Assembly: GCA_004193285.1 (NCBI GenBank)
Contig: SECP01000009.1
Span: 124,001 to 188,000 of the forward strand
DNA: 64,000 bases
Source: Myxococcales bacterium
GTDB taxonomy: Bacteria; Myxococcota_A; Polyangia; Polyangiales; Polyangiaceae
Direction of reading: 5' to 3'
Of the stretch, positions 33,651 through 40,994 are shown in pieces. A program made the translations under genes and the position numbers. The notes below the pieces were generated by a model. That model searched no databases. It saw only the letters and a list, made by a program, of their open reading frames with translations, and was not told the origin of the DNA. How positions within the stretch are numbered: position 1 is the first letter of the stretch; each line of letters opens with the position of its first letter.

Positions 33651-34898
33651 TCAATCACCTGACTTACGACGCAAGGACGGGCTGATCTTGTCGGGCGTAG
33701 CGACGGCGCGGCCGATGACCTGAGCGCCGAATCGCGCGCGAATGGCGTCGAGGGTGGCGCCGATCTGAGGGCGCCGCGGCGCAAACAGCTCGAGCTGCTC
33801 ATTACTCCTAGGAGTGAGCGCCCCCAGGCTCACCCCGATCAGCCGCACCGCTTCCCCGAGCTGCGCCTCGTCCCAAAGCTCGGTGGCGACCCGCGCGATG
33901 ACCTGCCCGTCGCTGGTCGGCTCCGGAAGTCGGCGCTGCCGCGTTACTAAAGGATAGTCGGGCTCTCGAGCTTCGCCGGCCCGGCCGGAGCCCGAGCGGG
34001 CCGGCCGCGCCCGGGCCAGCTTCATCTTGAGGGTGATGGTGCCGCCGAGATACCCGGCGCCTCGCAGGCGGCGCGCCACTTCTTCCGAGTGAGCCACGAT
34101 CGCCTCCCGCACCGTGGTCCGGTCGGAGACGTCGCGAGCGAAGGTGCTCTCCTCTCCTACGGACTTCGGCGCGCGATCCGCCACCACCGGCCGCTCGTCC
34201 ACGCCGCGGGCCAGCTCGATGAAGTAGGCGGCGCGCTCCCCGGCGCCCTGCGCGACTCGGCTCGGCTCGGCTCGGGCCAAATCACCGATCGTGCGGATCC
34301 CGAGCGCCAGCAGCTTGTCCCCCAGCACCGGGCCGACGCCCCAGAGGAAGCGGACGGGCAGCGGCGCGAGGGCCTCCGCTTCCGTACCGGGCGCGACGAC
34401 GTGCAAACCGTCCGGTTTGCCCAGCCGGCAGGCGATCTTCGCGACGAGCTTGTTCCGCGCAATCCCCACCGAGACGACCAGAGACGTCGCCGCGTGCACC
34501 CGCCGCTTGACCTCCCTTCCGAGCTTTTGCGCGTCGCCGAAAAGACTGAGCGAGCCGGTGACGTCCAGGAAGGCCTCGTCGAGCGCGAGCGGCTCGATGT
34601 CGGGCGTGAACTCCTCGAACACGCGGTGCACCTCGGCCGAGACGGCGGCGTAGCGCTCCATGTCCGGGGGAAGGAAAACGCCCTGGGGACAGAGTCGCTT
34701 GGCCTCGAAGCCGGGCATGGCCGAGCGCACGCCGAACTTTCGCGCCTCGTACGAGGCGGCGGACACGACTCCGCGCGCCTGACTCCCTCCGACGATCACC
34801 GGCAAGCCTCGAAGCTCGGGGCGGTCCCGCTGCTCGATGGAGGCGTAAAACGCGTCCATGTCCGCGTGGAGCACGGTGCGAGCCGGACGCCCGGACAC
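33651..34898 (-). CDS. dinB: DNA polymerase IV (Y-family, DinB)
   Basis: Translesion polymerase of 415 residues from GTG 34898. The catalytic acidic residues are present: HADMDAFYASIE (Asp13, Asp15) and LALDEAFLDVT (Asp107, Glu108). A little-finger region follows (ESTFARDVSDRTTV), then a clamp-binding QLELF at about 367-371 and a short tail (LDAIRARFG). The frame is open much further upstream, but that part is the shadow of the RecA-like gene. It starts 14 bp after that gene's stop, so the two form one operon. No imuB-like gene without active residues and no dnaE2 are nearby. Confidence 0.94.
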   Translation of the reverse strand: MSGRPARTVLHADMDAFYASIEQRDRPELRGLPVIVGGSQARGVVSAASYEARKFGVRSAMPGFEAKRLCPQGVFLPPDMERYAAVSAEVHRVFEEFTPDIEPLALDEAFLDVTGSLSLFGDAQKLGREVKRRVHAATSLVVSVGIARNKLVAKIACRLGKPDGLHVVAPGTEAEALAPLPVRFLWGVGPVLGDKLLALGIRTIGDLARAEPSRVAQGAGERAAYFIELARGVDERPVVADRAPKSVGEESTFARDVSDRTTVREAIVAHSEEVARRLRGAGYLGGTITLKMKLARARPARSGSGRAGEAREPDYPLVTRQRRLPEPTSDGQVIARVATELWDEAQLGEAVRLIGVSLGALTPRSNEQLELFAPRRPQIGATLDAIRARFGAQVIGRAVATPDKISPSLRRKSGD

Positions 34899-34912
34899 GA
34901 TGGTAGCCGCGC

Positions 34913-35824
34913 CTAAGCGCGCGTCTCCTGCACGGTCGCCGCACCCGGAACGAAGGTGAGCGGGACCTCCCCCGTACTGCCGACGCGATTCTTCGTGACC
35001 TTGAGGATCAGCGACCGCGCGCCGAGCTTGCTCAGGCGCTCCGTGAGCTCCCCCTCGGGGAGGGGCCGCGTCTCGAGCTCTACGGCGAGGGTCGCCGCCG
35101 GTGAAAGGTACGGGAGGTGCTCGGATTGCACGGTGGCGATGACGCAGGCGCCCTGCTCCGCGATGCGGCGCAGCTCGTAACCCACCTGGGTAATGCGCGC
35201 CTCGAAGCTGCCGTTGACCAGCGCGGACCGCGTCGTACCGCCGTCCCCCAGGGCGAGGAACCCTTCGACATCGTCGACGACGAGCACCACGCGCTCGCTG
35301 CGAGCCCATTGCTGGGCGACGCAGTCCGCCAGCGCCTGTGTGGTCTCCAGGCCGGTGCCGCGAAAGAGGTGCAGCTGCGCGCCCACCTTTTTCATCACGG
35401 TGTCGATGGCGTCCGCGATGGGCCGCCGGCTCGCGTCGTGCGCCCACGCCTGCCCGCTCCAAATCTCCCCGTAAGACGTGCGCGCCTCCGGGTACTCCCG
35501 GTGCAGCGCGCGGGCCGCAAGCCGCGCGACGATTTCGGTCGGGTCCACGGCGGCGCCGGCCACGATGACCCCGGCCCGGGCCCGGGCCGCGAGGTACGCT
35601 AGGGCCAGAGCGACCGAGGTCCTCCCGCTCCCGGCCGCACCGGAGAGTGCCAGGAGCGTGCCCGAGCGCAGCCCCCCTCCGAGGAGCTGGTCGAAGGAAG
35701 GTAACCCCGTGGAGGTAGCCGGACCGACCGCACCCAGGTGGGTGGTGACATCCACCTGCATGGCTGCCAGCGAAACGGCCGCCATCCCGGACACCTTGGG
35801 CAGTCGATCGGTGCTCGCGCTCAC
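34913..35824 (-). CDS. RecA-fold protein with altered Walker A, upstream of dinB (ImuA-like)
   Basis: 303 residues of the RecA/KaiC fold: LPSFDQLLGGGLRSGTLLALSG with Walker A GAAGSGRTS at 62-70, Walker B VVLVVDDVEGF, and a C-terminal beta-rich region (RSLILKVTKNRVG). The Walker A Lys is Arg68, so ATP hydrolysis is doubtful. Position and size match ImuA, the RecA-like helper of mutagenic translesion synthesis, but the partner here is an active-looking DinB instead of ImuB. The role as a polymerase accessory is inference. ATG at 35824. Confidence 0.8.
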   Translation of the reverse strand: MSASTDRLPKVSGMAAVSLAAMQVDVTTHLGAVGPATSTGLPSFDQLLGGGLRSGTLLALSGAAGSGRTSVALALAYLAARARAGVIVAGAAVDPTEIVARLAARALHREYPEARTSYGEIWSGQAWAHDASRRPIADAIDTVMKKVGAQLHLFRGTGLETTQALADCVAQQWARSERVVLVVDDVEGFLALGDGGTTRSALVNGSFEARITQVGYELRRIAEQGACVIATVQSEHLPYLSPAATLAVELETRPLPEGELTERLSKLGARSLILKVTKNRVGSTGEVPLTFVPGAATVQETRA

Positions 35825-35964
35825 TGACGCAGCGTACCAAACCCCACGCGCCGTGCTCGATTTCTCGACCTGGAACGCGCGCCTATCGCCTTCGTCCCAT
35901 TCTGGGGCCCGCGCAGGGCCTTACCCCGCGTATTTGCGGCAAAAATCACGCTCCAGAGGCTGGC

Positions 35965-36258
35965 ATGCGCCTCGCAATACCCGCTGACATGGCATCACGG
36001 AGGGCTCAGCCAGCGGCCATCGCCGCCGGCTCGGACGGTTCGGTTCTGATCAATCTCGTCGAGTTACTGACGGACGACATGCGCGCTCGTCTCACCAAGC
36101 AGCTCGGCTCACCCGCGGTCTTCGTCGGCGTGCCGCTGAGCGAGAAGGAAGCGGGCGAGGTCGTGGGGCGTCTGGATGGCGCCGCCGCCGAGGCGTCGGC
36201 CAAGCTGATCGGCGCTCGCGCCAAGCCCCGCGCGAAGCCGCTCGCCAAGCGCCGCTAG
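35965..36258 (+). CDS. small basic protein of unknown function (97 aa)
   Basis: Not recognised. The middle (VLINLVELLTDDMRARLTKQLGSPAVFVGVPLS) looks like a folded alpha/beta segment, and the C-terminus is Lys/Arg/Ala-rich (KPRAKPLAKRR), which may bind nucleic acid. AGAGG lies 6 nt before the ATG at 35965; an ATG eight codons later is also possible. Divergent from the recA-like gene with about 140 bp between, and 112 bp before the next gene on the same strand. Confidence 0.65.
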   Translation: MRLAIPADMASRRAQPAAIAAGSDGSVLINLVELLTDDMRARLTKQLGSPAVFVGVPLSEKEAGEVVGRLDGAAAEASAKLIGARAKPRAKPLAKRR

Positions 36259-36370
36259 GGGCGCAAAATTCCGGCTCCGGACCCTCCCGAGCCGCAGCTC
36301 CCCTAAAGCGCCGTCTGACCACGTTTCTCCGCTGATTTCGAGGTGCCTTGCAGCGTACGATGCGCGACCC

Positions 36371-37816
36371 ATGGCAAAGAGTGACGGTGGTACGGGATCG
36401 GATTTCAAGAGCTCGCTGAAATCGGCTTCGGAGCGGTTTCTGTCGCAGACGGTGGTGCACGTGCTCGAGAAGAGCTTCCGCACACCGGACGACTTCCTCC
36501 GACACTTCAAGCCTGCCGATCTGATGCAAGGGCTCGAGGGAGCGCCGGACCTGCGCGCAAAGATCCTGATCGAAGGTGCGGGCGTGCACGAGAAGATCGC
36601 GCGCCGGAAGTCGACCACCTCCGCCGCCGAAGACCTGCGGCTCGCCCTGGACGAAGGCGTCACCAACGCGGCCCAGCTTCTCACGCTGCTCCCGCCGGAC
36701 GATCGCGTTCGCTACTTCGATCACAAGAAGCTGTGGGCCTTCACGACCGAAGACGAGTTCTGGTCTCCGCTGAACGCCGAAGCGAACGTGGACGGCGCCC
36801 TTTCTCGAGTCGTTTTTCTGCTCGAGAACGCGCTGCGCGAGAACCTGCTCTCACTTCAGGTGCTGACGGACGGCATCACGTTCGACTCCATCTCGACCCG
36901 CTTGCCGCTGAAGGAGCTGCAGAAGCTCGTGCGCCACGCGCTCAAGCTCGGCCGCGAGAAGAAGCCGCTGAGCGAGCAGGAGCTGCTCGAGAGCGTGCCG
37001 CTGAAGACGCTCATTGGCTTCATCCCGCTCGAGCATGTGTTCAACAACGTTCTCGTGGAGAAGGTCGCGAAGCCCGCCGGCTTCATCCCCACCGAAGGTT
37101 GGGACGCCGGCCGTGCGGAGCCGGCCAAAGCCGAACCGCCCAAAGCCGAACCGCCCGCCAAGCCCAAGGCAGAGAAGCCGGAGAAGCTCGAGCCGCTCAA
37201 GGCCGAGCCAGCCAAGACCGAGGAGCAGCCCAAATCGGTGCCGCCGCCCAAGCCCGCCGCTCCCGCGAGCGGCAAGCAGCAGCCGCTCGAGTCGCTCACG
37301 GACATCGAGGACGACGTGGACGCGCTCATTCAGAGCACTCGCCCCCCGGCCGAAGAAGAGGCGCGCCGCAAGGTGATCGATCGGCTCACGACGTTGAATC
37401 GCCTTCCGCCGCGCCACGACACCCTGACCACCCCGGTGCTGCTCTCCATCGAAAGCATGTACTCGGAGCTGCTGAGCGCGAGCACGGACGACGCGCGCGA
37501 GGCCTCCATCCGCGACTCGTTCCCCAACGAGCAGCAGATGACCACCGCTCTGCTCGCCTTGATCGAGCTGCTGGATCCGACCATCGACATCAACGACCCG
37601 GTGATCAAAGACGCCGACGCGGACAGCCTCATCAAAGTCGTGCTGTTCGAGGAGCGTCACCGCTACGAGCAACAGAACCCGTCCGCGCGGCCGTCGCCGG
37701 GTCCGGCGCCGCTCCCGCCGCCCAACTCCGCTCGCAAGGGGTCGCTCGCGCCGCCCCCACTCCCGCGCCAGAGCTCGCTTCCGCCGCCCCTTCCGGAAGG
37801 CAAGCGGGCGCGCTGA
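36371..37816 (+). CDS. conserved-looking hypothetical protein with Pro/Lys-rich linker
   Basis: 481 residues, not recognised. Two alpha-helical regions (about 10-235 and 300-430) are joined by a Lys/Glu/Pro/Ala-rich linker with repeated AEPPKAEPP-type units, and the C-terminus is Pro-rich (PPPLPRQSSLPPPLPEGK). No signal peptide or membrane segment, so cytoplasmic. The layout, two folded parts with flexible Pro-rich tails, fits a scaffold or adaptor. It ends 119 bp before tRNA-Leu. Confidence 0.8.
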   Translation: MAKSDGGTGSDFKSSLKSASERFLSQTVVHVLEKSFRTPDDFLRHFKPADLMQGLEGAPDLRAKILIEGAGVHEKIARRKSTTSAAEDLRLALDEGVTNAAQLLTLLPPDDRVRYFDHKKLWAFTTEDEFWSPLNAEANVDGALSRVVFLLENALRENLLSLQVLTDGITFDSISTRLPLKELQKLVRHALKLGREKKPLSEQELLESVPLKTLIGFIPLEHVFNNVLVEKVAKPAGFIPTEGWDAGRAEPAKAEPPKAEPPAKPKAEKPEKLEPLKAEPAKTEEQPKSVPPPKPAAPASGKQQPLESLTDIEDDVDALIQSTRPPAEEEARRKVIDRLTTLNRLPPRHDTLTTPVLLSIESMYSELLSASTDDAREASIRDSFPNEQQMTTALLALIELLDPTIDINDPVIKDADADSLIKVVLFEERHRYEQQNPSARPSPGPAPLPPPNSARKGSLAPPPLPRQSSLPPPLPEGKRAR

Positions 37817-37935
37817 GTCGCGGCGGGCCGCGGAGCCAGCCGTCCTCGAACCGAAACCGACACATTCTGCTTGCCCGAGCCCCGGGCCCTGAGCTACACC
37901 CCGCGAGCCTTAGGGATTCGTCCCTAGCCCCACAA

Positions 37936-38019
37936 GCCGACGTGGCGGAATTGGCAGACGCACGTGGTTCAGGTCCACGCGATCGCAAGGTCGTGGGGGT
38001 TCAAGTCCCTCCGTCGGCA
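37936..38019 (+). tRNA. tRNA-Leu (CAG)
   Basis: 84 nt with a perfect acceptor stem (GCCGACG with CGTCGGC), A discriminator, anticodon stem GTGG/CCAC with loop TTCAGGT giving anticodon CAG, a long type II variable arm (CGATCGCAAGGTCG) and T loop TTCAAGT with stem GGGGG/CCCTC. CCA is not encoded. Confidence 0.95.
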
Positions 38020-38034
38020 CTGCAGCAGTAAAGG

Positions 38035-38064
38035 AAAGAGCCAGCCCTCACCGGCTGGCTCTTT
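38035..38064 (+). terminator. terminator-like hairpin after tRNA-Leu
   Basis: AAAGAGCCAGCC and GGCTGGCTCTTT form a perfect 12 bp stem with a 6-nt loop, 15 bp after the tRNA. The stem itself ends in TTT, followed by CGTATTT. Confidence 0.75.
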
Positions 38065-38120
38065 CGTATTTGGGCGCATTTGAGTCGGTGTTCCGGCGGA
38101 CCTGGGCTAGCTCAGGGACC

Positions 38121-38402
38121 ATGCGACAATTCTTGCTCGGGTTGGGGATCGCGGCCGTGTTCGCCGTCGGCTGCGTCGCGGGTTCCTCTGGTCTCGCCGT
38201 CCCCAAGGCCAAGGCTGCCTACGTCGAGGAGCAGCGGTGGGCGTACTTCTGCTTCGACGCGCAGAGCACGGAGGACGTTCATTTCAAAGCCAGCGCGGCG
38301 GGCGCTCGCGGCTGGGAGATGGTCGCCGGCGTCGCGAGCCCGCACGCGGCGAGCGCGAACGCGAGCTCGACGACTTGGTGCTTCCGTCAGCCGAGGCCCT
38401 AG
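38121..38402 (+). CDS. small lipoprotein of unknown function (93 aa)
   Basis: Signal peptide MRQFLLGLGIAAVFAVGC with lipobox Cys at 18; the mature part is about 75 residues with two Cys (YFCFD, TWCFRQ) and a GARGWEMVAGVA segment like that of small DUF4177-type domains (assignment weak). AGGGA lies just upstream of the ATG at 38121. It ends 42 bp before the kinase gene, which may share its promoter. Confidence 0.7.
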   Translation: MRQFLLGLGIAAVFAVGCVAGSSGLAVPKAKAAYVEEQRWAYFCFDAQSTEDVHFKASAAGARGWEMVAGVASPHAASANASSTTWCFRQPRP

Positions 38403-38444
38403 GCGTGGTCGAGCGCGAACCGTGCTACGGTTTTCGATTATTTC

Positions 38445-39320
38445 ATGGCCTACAAGCCTGGCGACGTCATCAGTAACCGCTACCGGATCCTGGAGCGGCT
38501 GGGGTCGGGGGCGCACGGGGTGGTGTACCGCGCACGGGACTTGGAGACGCGCGGCGAGCTGGCGCTGAAGTTCTTGGGTGAAGGCAAGGGGCTGGATCCA
38601 GAGCTCAGCCGGCGCATGGAGCGCGAAGCGGTGGCGATGGCGCGCCTGCGCGGCACGAGCGCGGTCTACGTGCATGGGATCGCGACCGCGCAGGACGGGA
38701 TGCTCTACGTCGCCATGGAGATGCTGTACGGCAAAGACTTCGAGGCTTACCTGGCCGAAGCGGAGGCGGTCGGCGGGCGCATCAAGGCGGCGCGACTGCT
38801 GGAGGTGCTTCGCCCCGTGACGAGCACGCTCGAGCAAGCTCATCGCCAGGGCATCATCCATCGGGATCTGAAGCCCAGCAACGTGTTCATCGTGGATCCG
38901 GCCAAGGGCGGCGGGGTGCGACTGCTGGATTTCGGTCTCGCCAAACTGCTGGACGCCGGCACCCTGACGAGCGAAGGCATGATCGCCGGGACGCCGAGCT
39001 ACATCGCCCCGGAGGCCTGGCGCGGCACCTCCAAGGTGCTCGACCATCGCATCGATGTTTACGCCCTGGGAGTGATGGTCTTCCGGGCTCTCTCCGGCCG
39101 GTTGCCGCCGCCGTCCGGCAACTTGCTCGAGATTTGCGAGTGGGCGACGAGCGGTGAGCGGCCGAGCCTCCACGCGCTCAGGACCAGCGTGCCCAGGGCT
39201 ATCGACGTCTGGATCTACAAGGCGCTGGCGATCTCTCCAGATGAGCGATTTCCTTCGATTTCTGCCGCTTTAAGCGCGCTCGAGGCGATCCTGGTGACGC
39301 GGCCGGTCTCCCCTTTTTGA
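38445..39320 (+). CDS. Ser/Thr protein kinase, Hanks type
   Basis: 291 residues, essentially a bare kinase domain: Gly-rich loop GSGAHGVV at 20-27, ATP-binding Lys42 (LALKFLG), HRDLKPSN at 139-146, DFG at 162-164, APE at 188-190, and the following conserved Asp in IDVYALGVMVF. All catalytic residues are present. No membrane segment or sensor domain, so a cytoplasmic kinase that must be controlled by partners. No phosphatase or typical substrate is next to it. Such kinases are plentiful in myxobacteria. Confidence 0.94.
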   Translation: MAYKPGDVISNRYRILERLGSGAHGVVYRARDLETRGELALKFLGEGKGLDPELSRRMEREAVAMARLRGTSAVYVHGIATAQDGMLYVAMEMLYGKDFEAYLAEAEAVGGRIKAARLLEVLRPVTSTLEQAHRQGIIHRDLKPSNVFIVDPAKGGGVRLLDFGLAKLLDAGTLTSEGMIAGTPSYIAPEAWRGTSKVLDHRIDVYALGVMVFRALSGRLPPPSGNLLEICEWATSGERPSLHALRTSVPRAIDVWIYKALAISPDERFPSISAALSALEAILVTRPVSPF

Positions 39321-39416
39321 AAAAAGCACGACCACTGTCGAAGTGCCCTCGGCTCGCACGACTACTCGGCAGACGCGGCTCGCTGGGAGCGCGCGTACCA
39401 TCCGAACGAGGAAGCC

Positions 39417-39767
39417 ATGAAATACATGCTGGTCATTTACGAAGCTCCGTCCGACGTCGCGCGCCGCGAGGGTGAGCACGCCAAAGCTTACTGGGACGGC
39501 TGGAAGGCGTACGGTGCGGCCCTGCGCGAGGCGGGCGTGCTGGTCGGCGGCGCCGCGCTGCAGCCCATCGCCAACGCGACCACGCTCCGCCTGAAGGACG
39601 GCAAGCGGCACGTGCAAGACGGCCCCTACGCGGAGACCAAAGACGAGTTCGCGGGCTTCTATACCCTCGAGGTACAGTCCGTCGATCAGGCGCTGGAGTG
39701 GGCTGCCAAATGCCCGGCCCTGGCCAAAGGCGCCGTCGAGGTCCGGCCGGTCGTCGTCATGTCATGA
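39417..39767 (+). CDS. YCII/DGPF-domain protein
   Basis: 116 residues of the YCII-related (DGPF) family: MKYMLVIYE, then a helix, an ALREAGVLVGGAALQP segment, VQDGPYAETKDEFAGFYTLEV with the DGP signature, and VEVRPVV. Proteins of this type sit beside ECF42-type sigma factors in many actinobacteria and others, and are thought to be part of that signalling unit. It overlaps the sigma factor gene by 4 bases (ATGA). Confidence 0.92.
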   Translation: MKYMLVIYEAPSDVARREGEHAKAYWDGWKAYGAALREAGVLVGGAALQPIANATTLRLKDGKRHVQDGPYAETKDEFAGFYTLEVQSVDQALEWAAKCPALAKGAVEVRPVVVMS

Positions 39768-40990
39768 GCCACGAAGCGCGCCGCGCGATCGAAGACGCGG
39801 CGCGCGTCTCCCAACGAAGGCTGATCGCCTTCTTGTCCTCGCGCTGCCGCGACCTTGCCCGGTGCGAGGACGCCCTGGGAGACGCGTTCCACGAAGCCAT
39901 CGAGCAATGGCCGCAGAGCGGCGTTCCCGCTTCGCCCGAGGCGTGGCTGCTCACGGTGGCGCGCCGCCGTCTCATCGATCGATCGCGGCGCGCGGATACC
40001 GAGCACCGCGCGGAGGCCGCGCTGCTCGTAGCCTGGGAAGAAGCGCTCGCGGCGAGCGCGCAGGCCGACTTCCCAGACGACCGCATCAAGCTGCTGTTCG
40101 TGTGCGCTCACCCGGCCATCTCCGCCGAGATGCACACGCCGCTCATGCTCCAAGTCGTGCTCGGCCTGGACGCGGCGCGCATCGCTTCCGCCTTTCTCGT
40201 CGCTCCCGCCGCCATGGGCCAGCGGCTCGTGCGGACGAAGCTCAAGATCCGCGACGCCGGCATCCCTTTCGAGGTGCCAGGCCCGGAGCGGTTGCCCGAG
40301 CGGCTGGAAGCCGTGCTGTCGGCTATCTACGCCGCTTATGGTGCGGGCCGAGAGGTGTTGGACGCCGACGATCAGCGTTCGGACCTGCGCGCCGAAGCGC
40401 TGACGCTGGCGCGGCTGTGCGCGGCGCTGTTGCCGGCCGAGCCGGAGGCCTGGGGGCTGCTCTCGCTTTTACTCTACTGCGAGGCACGCGAGCCCGCGCG
40501 CCGCGCCTCGGACGGGCGCTACGTGCGCCTCAGTGAGCAGGACACGACGCTCTGGAGCGAGCCGCTGCTGCAGGAGGCCGAAGCCGCGCTTCAGCAGGCG
40601 TCGCGCGCTCCTCGCTTTGGCCGATTTGCGTTCGAAGCCGCCATTCAAGCGGTGCACGCGCAGCGCCGGTCGACGGGCGAGACGGACTGGGCCGCGCTCG
40701 CCACGCTCTATGGCGCGCTGATGCGCGTCGCCCCCACGATTGGCGCAGGCGTCGCGCAGGCGGGCGCAGTACTGGAGGCGCACGGAGCCGCAGCCGCCCT
40801 ACCCTTCTTGGATGCGTTCGAGCCGCCGGACGTGCTGAGCTACCAGCCGTACTGGGCGGTGCGCGCGAACGTGCTCGAGCGTCTGGGCCGAACGAGCGAA
40901 GCCAAAGCCGCGTACGAGCAAGCCATCGGTCTTTCCGGCGACGCGGCGGTGCGCGCGCACTTGGCCGAACGGCTTGCCCGCCTGGGCTAG
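39764..40990 (+). CDS. ECF RNA polymerase sigma factor, ECF42 type with C-terminal TPR-like extension
   Basis: 408 residues. Region 2 (LIAFLSSRCRDLARCEDALGDAF, then AWLLTVARRRLIDRSRR) and region 4 (LMLQVVLGLDAARIASAFLV) are followed by a long extension of about 220 residues of helical repeats, RFAFEAAIQAVHAQRRS and similar, the hallmark of the ECF42 group. No anti-sigma gene; in that group the extension itself is held to govern activity. The start ATG overlaps the YCII stop, so the pair is translationally coupled. Its targets are unknown. Confidence 0.9.
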   Translation: MSHEARRAIEDAARVSQRRLIAFLSSRCRDLARCEDALGDAFHEAIEQWPQSGVPASPEAWLLTVARRRLIDRSRRADTEHRAEAALLVAWEEALAASAQADFPDDRIKLLFVCAHPAISAEMHTPLMLQVVLGLDAARIASAFLVAPAAMGQRLVRTKLKIRDAGIPFEVPGPERLPERLEAVLSAIYAAYGAGREVLDADDQRSDLRAEALTLARLCAALLPAEPEAWGLLSLLLYCEAREPARRASDGRYVRLSEQDTTLWSEPLLQEAEAALQQASRAPRFGRFAFEAAIQAVHAQRRSTGETDWAALATLYGALMRVAPTIGAGVAQAGAVLEAHGAAAALPFLDAFEPPDVLSYQPYWAVRANVLERLGRTSEAKAAYEQAIGLSGDAAVRAHLAERLARLG

Positions 40991-40994
40991 CCGT

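Noticed and set aside
33651..35840. One 729-residue open frame covering dinB and the region upstream
   Set aside because: The upstream part is Arg/Gly-rich with no family features and lies over the RecA-like gene, which has clear motifs in another frame. DinB starts at GTG 34898.
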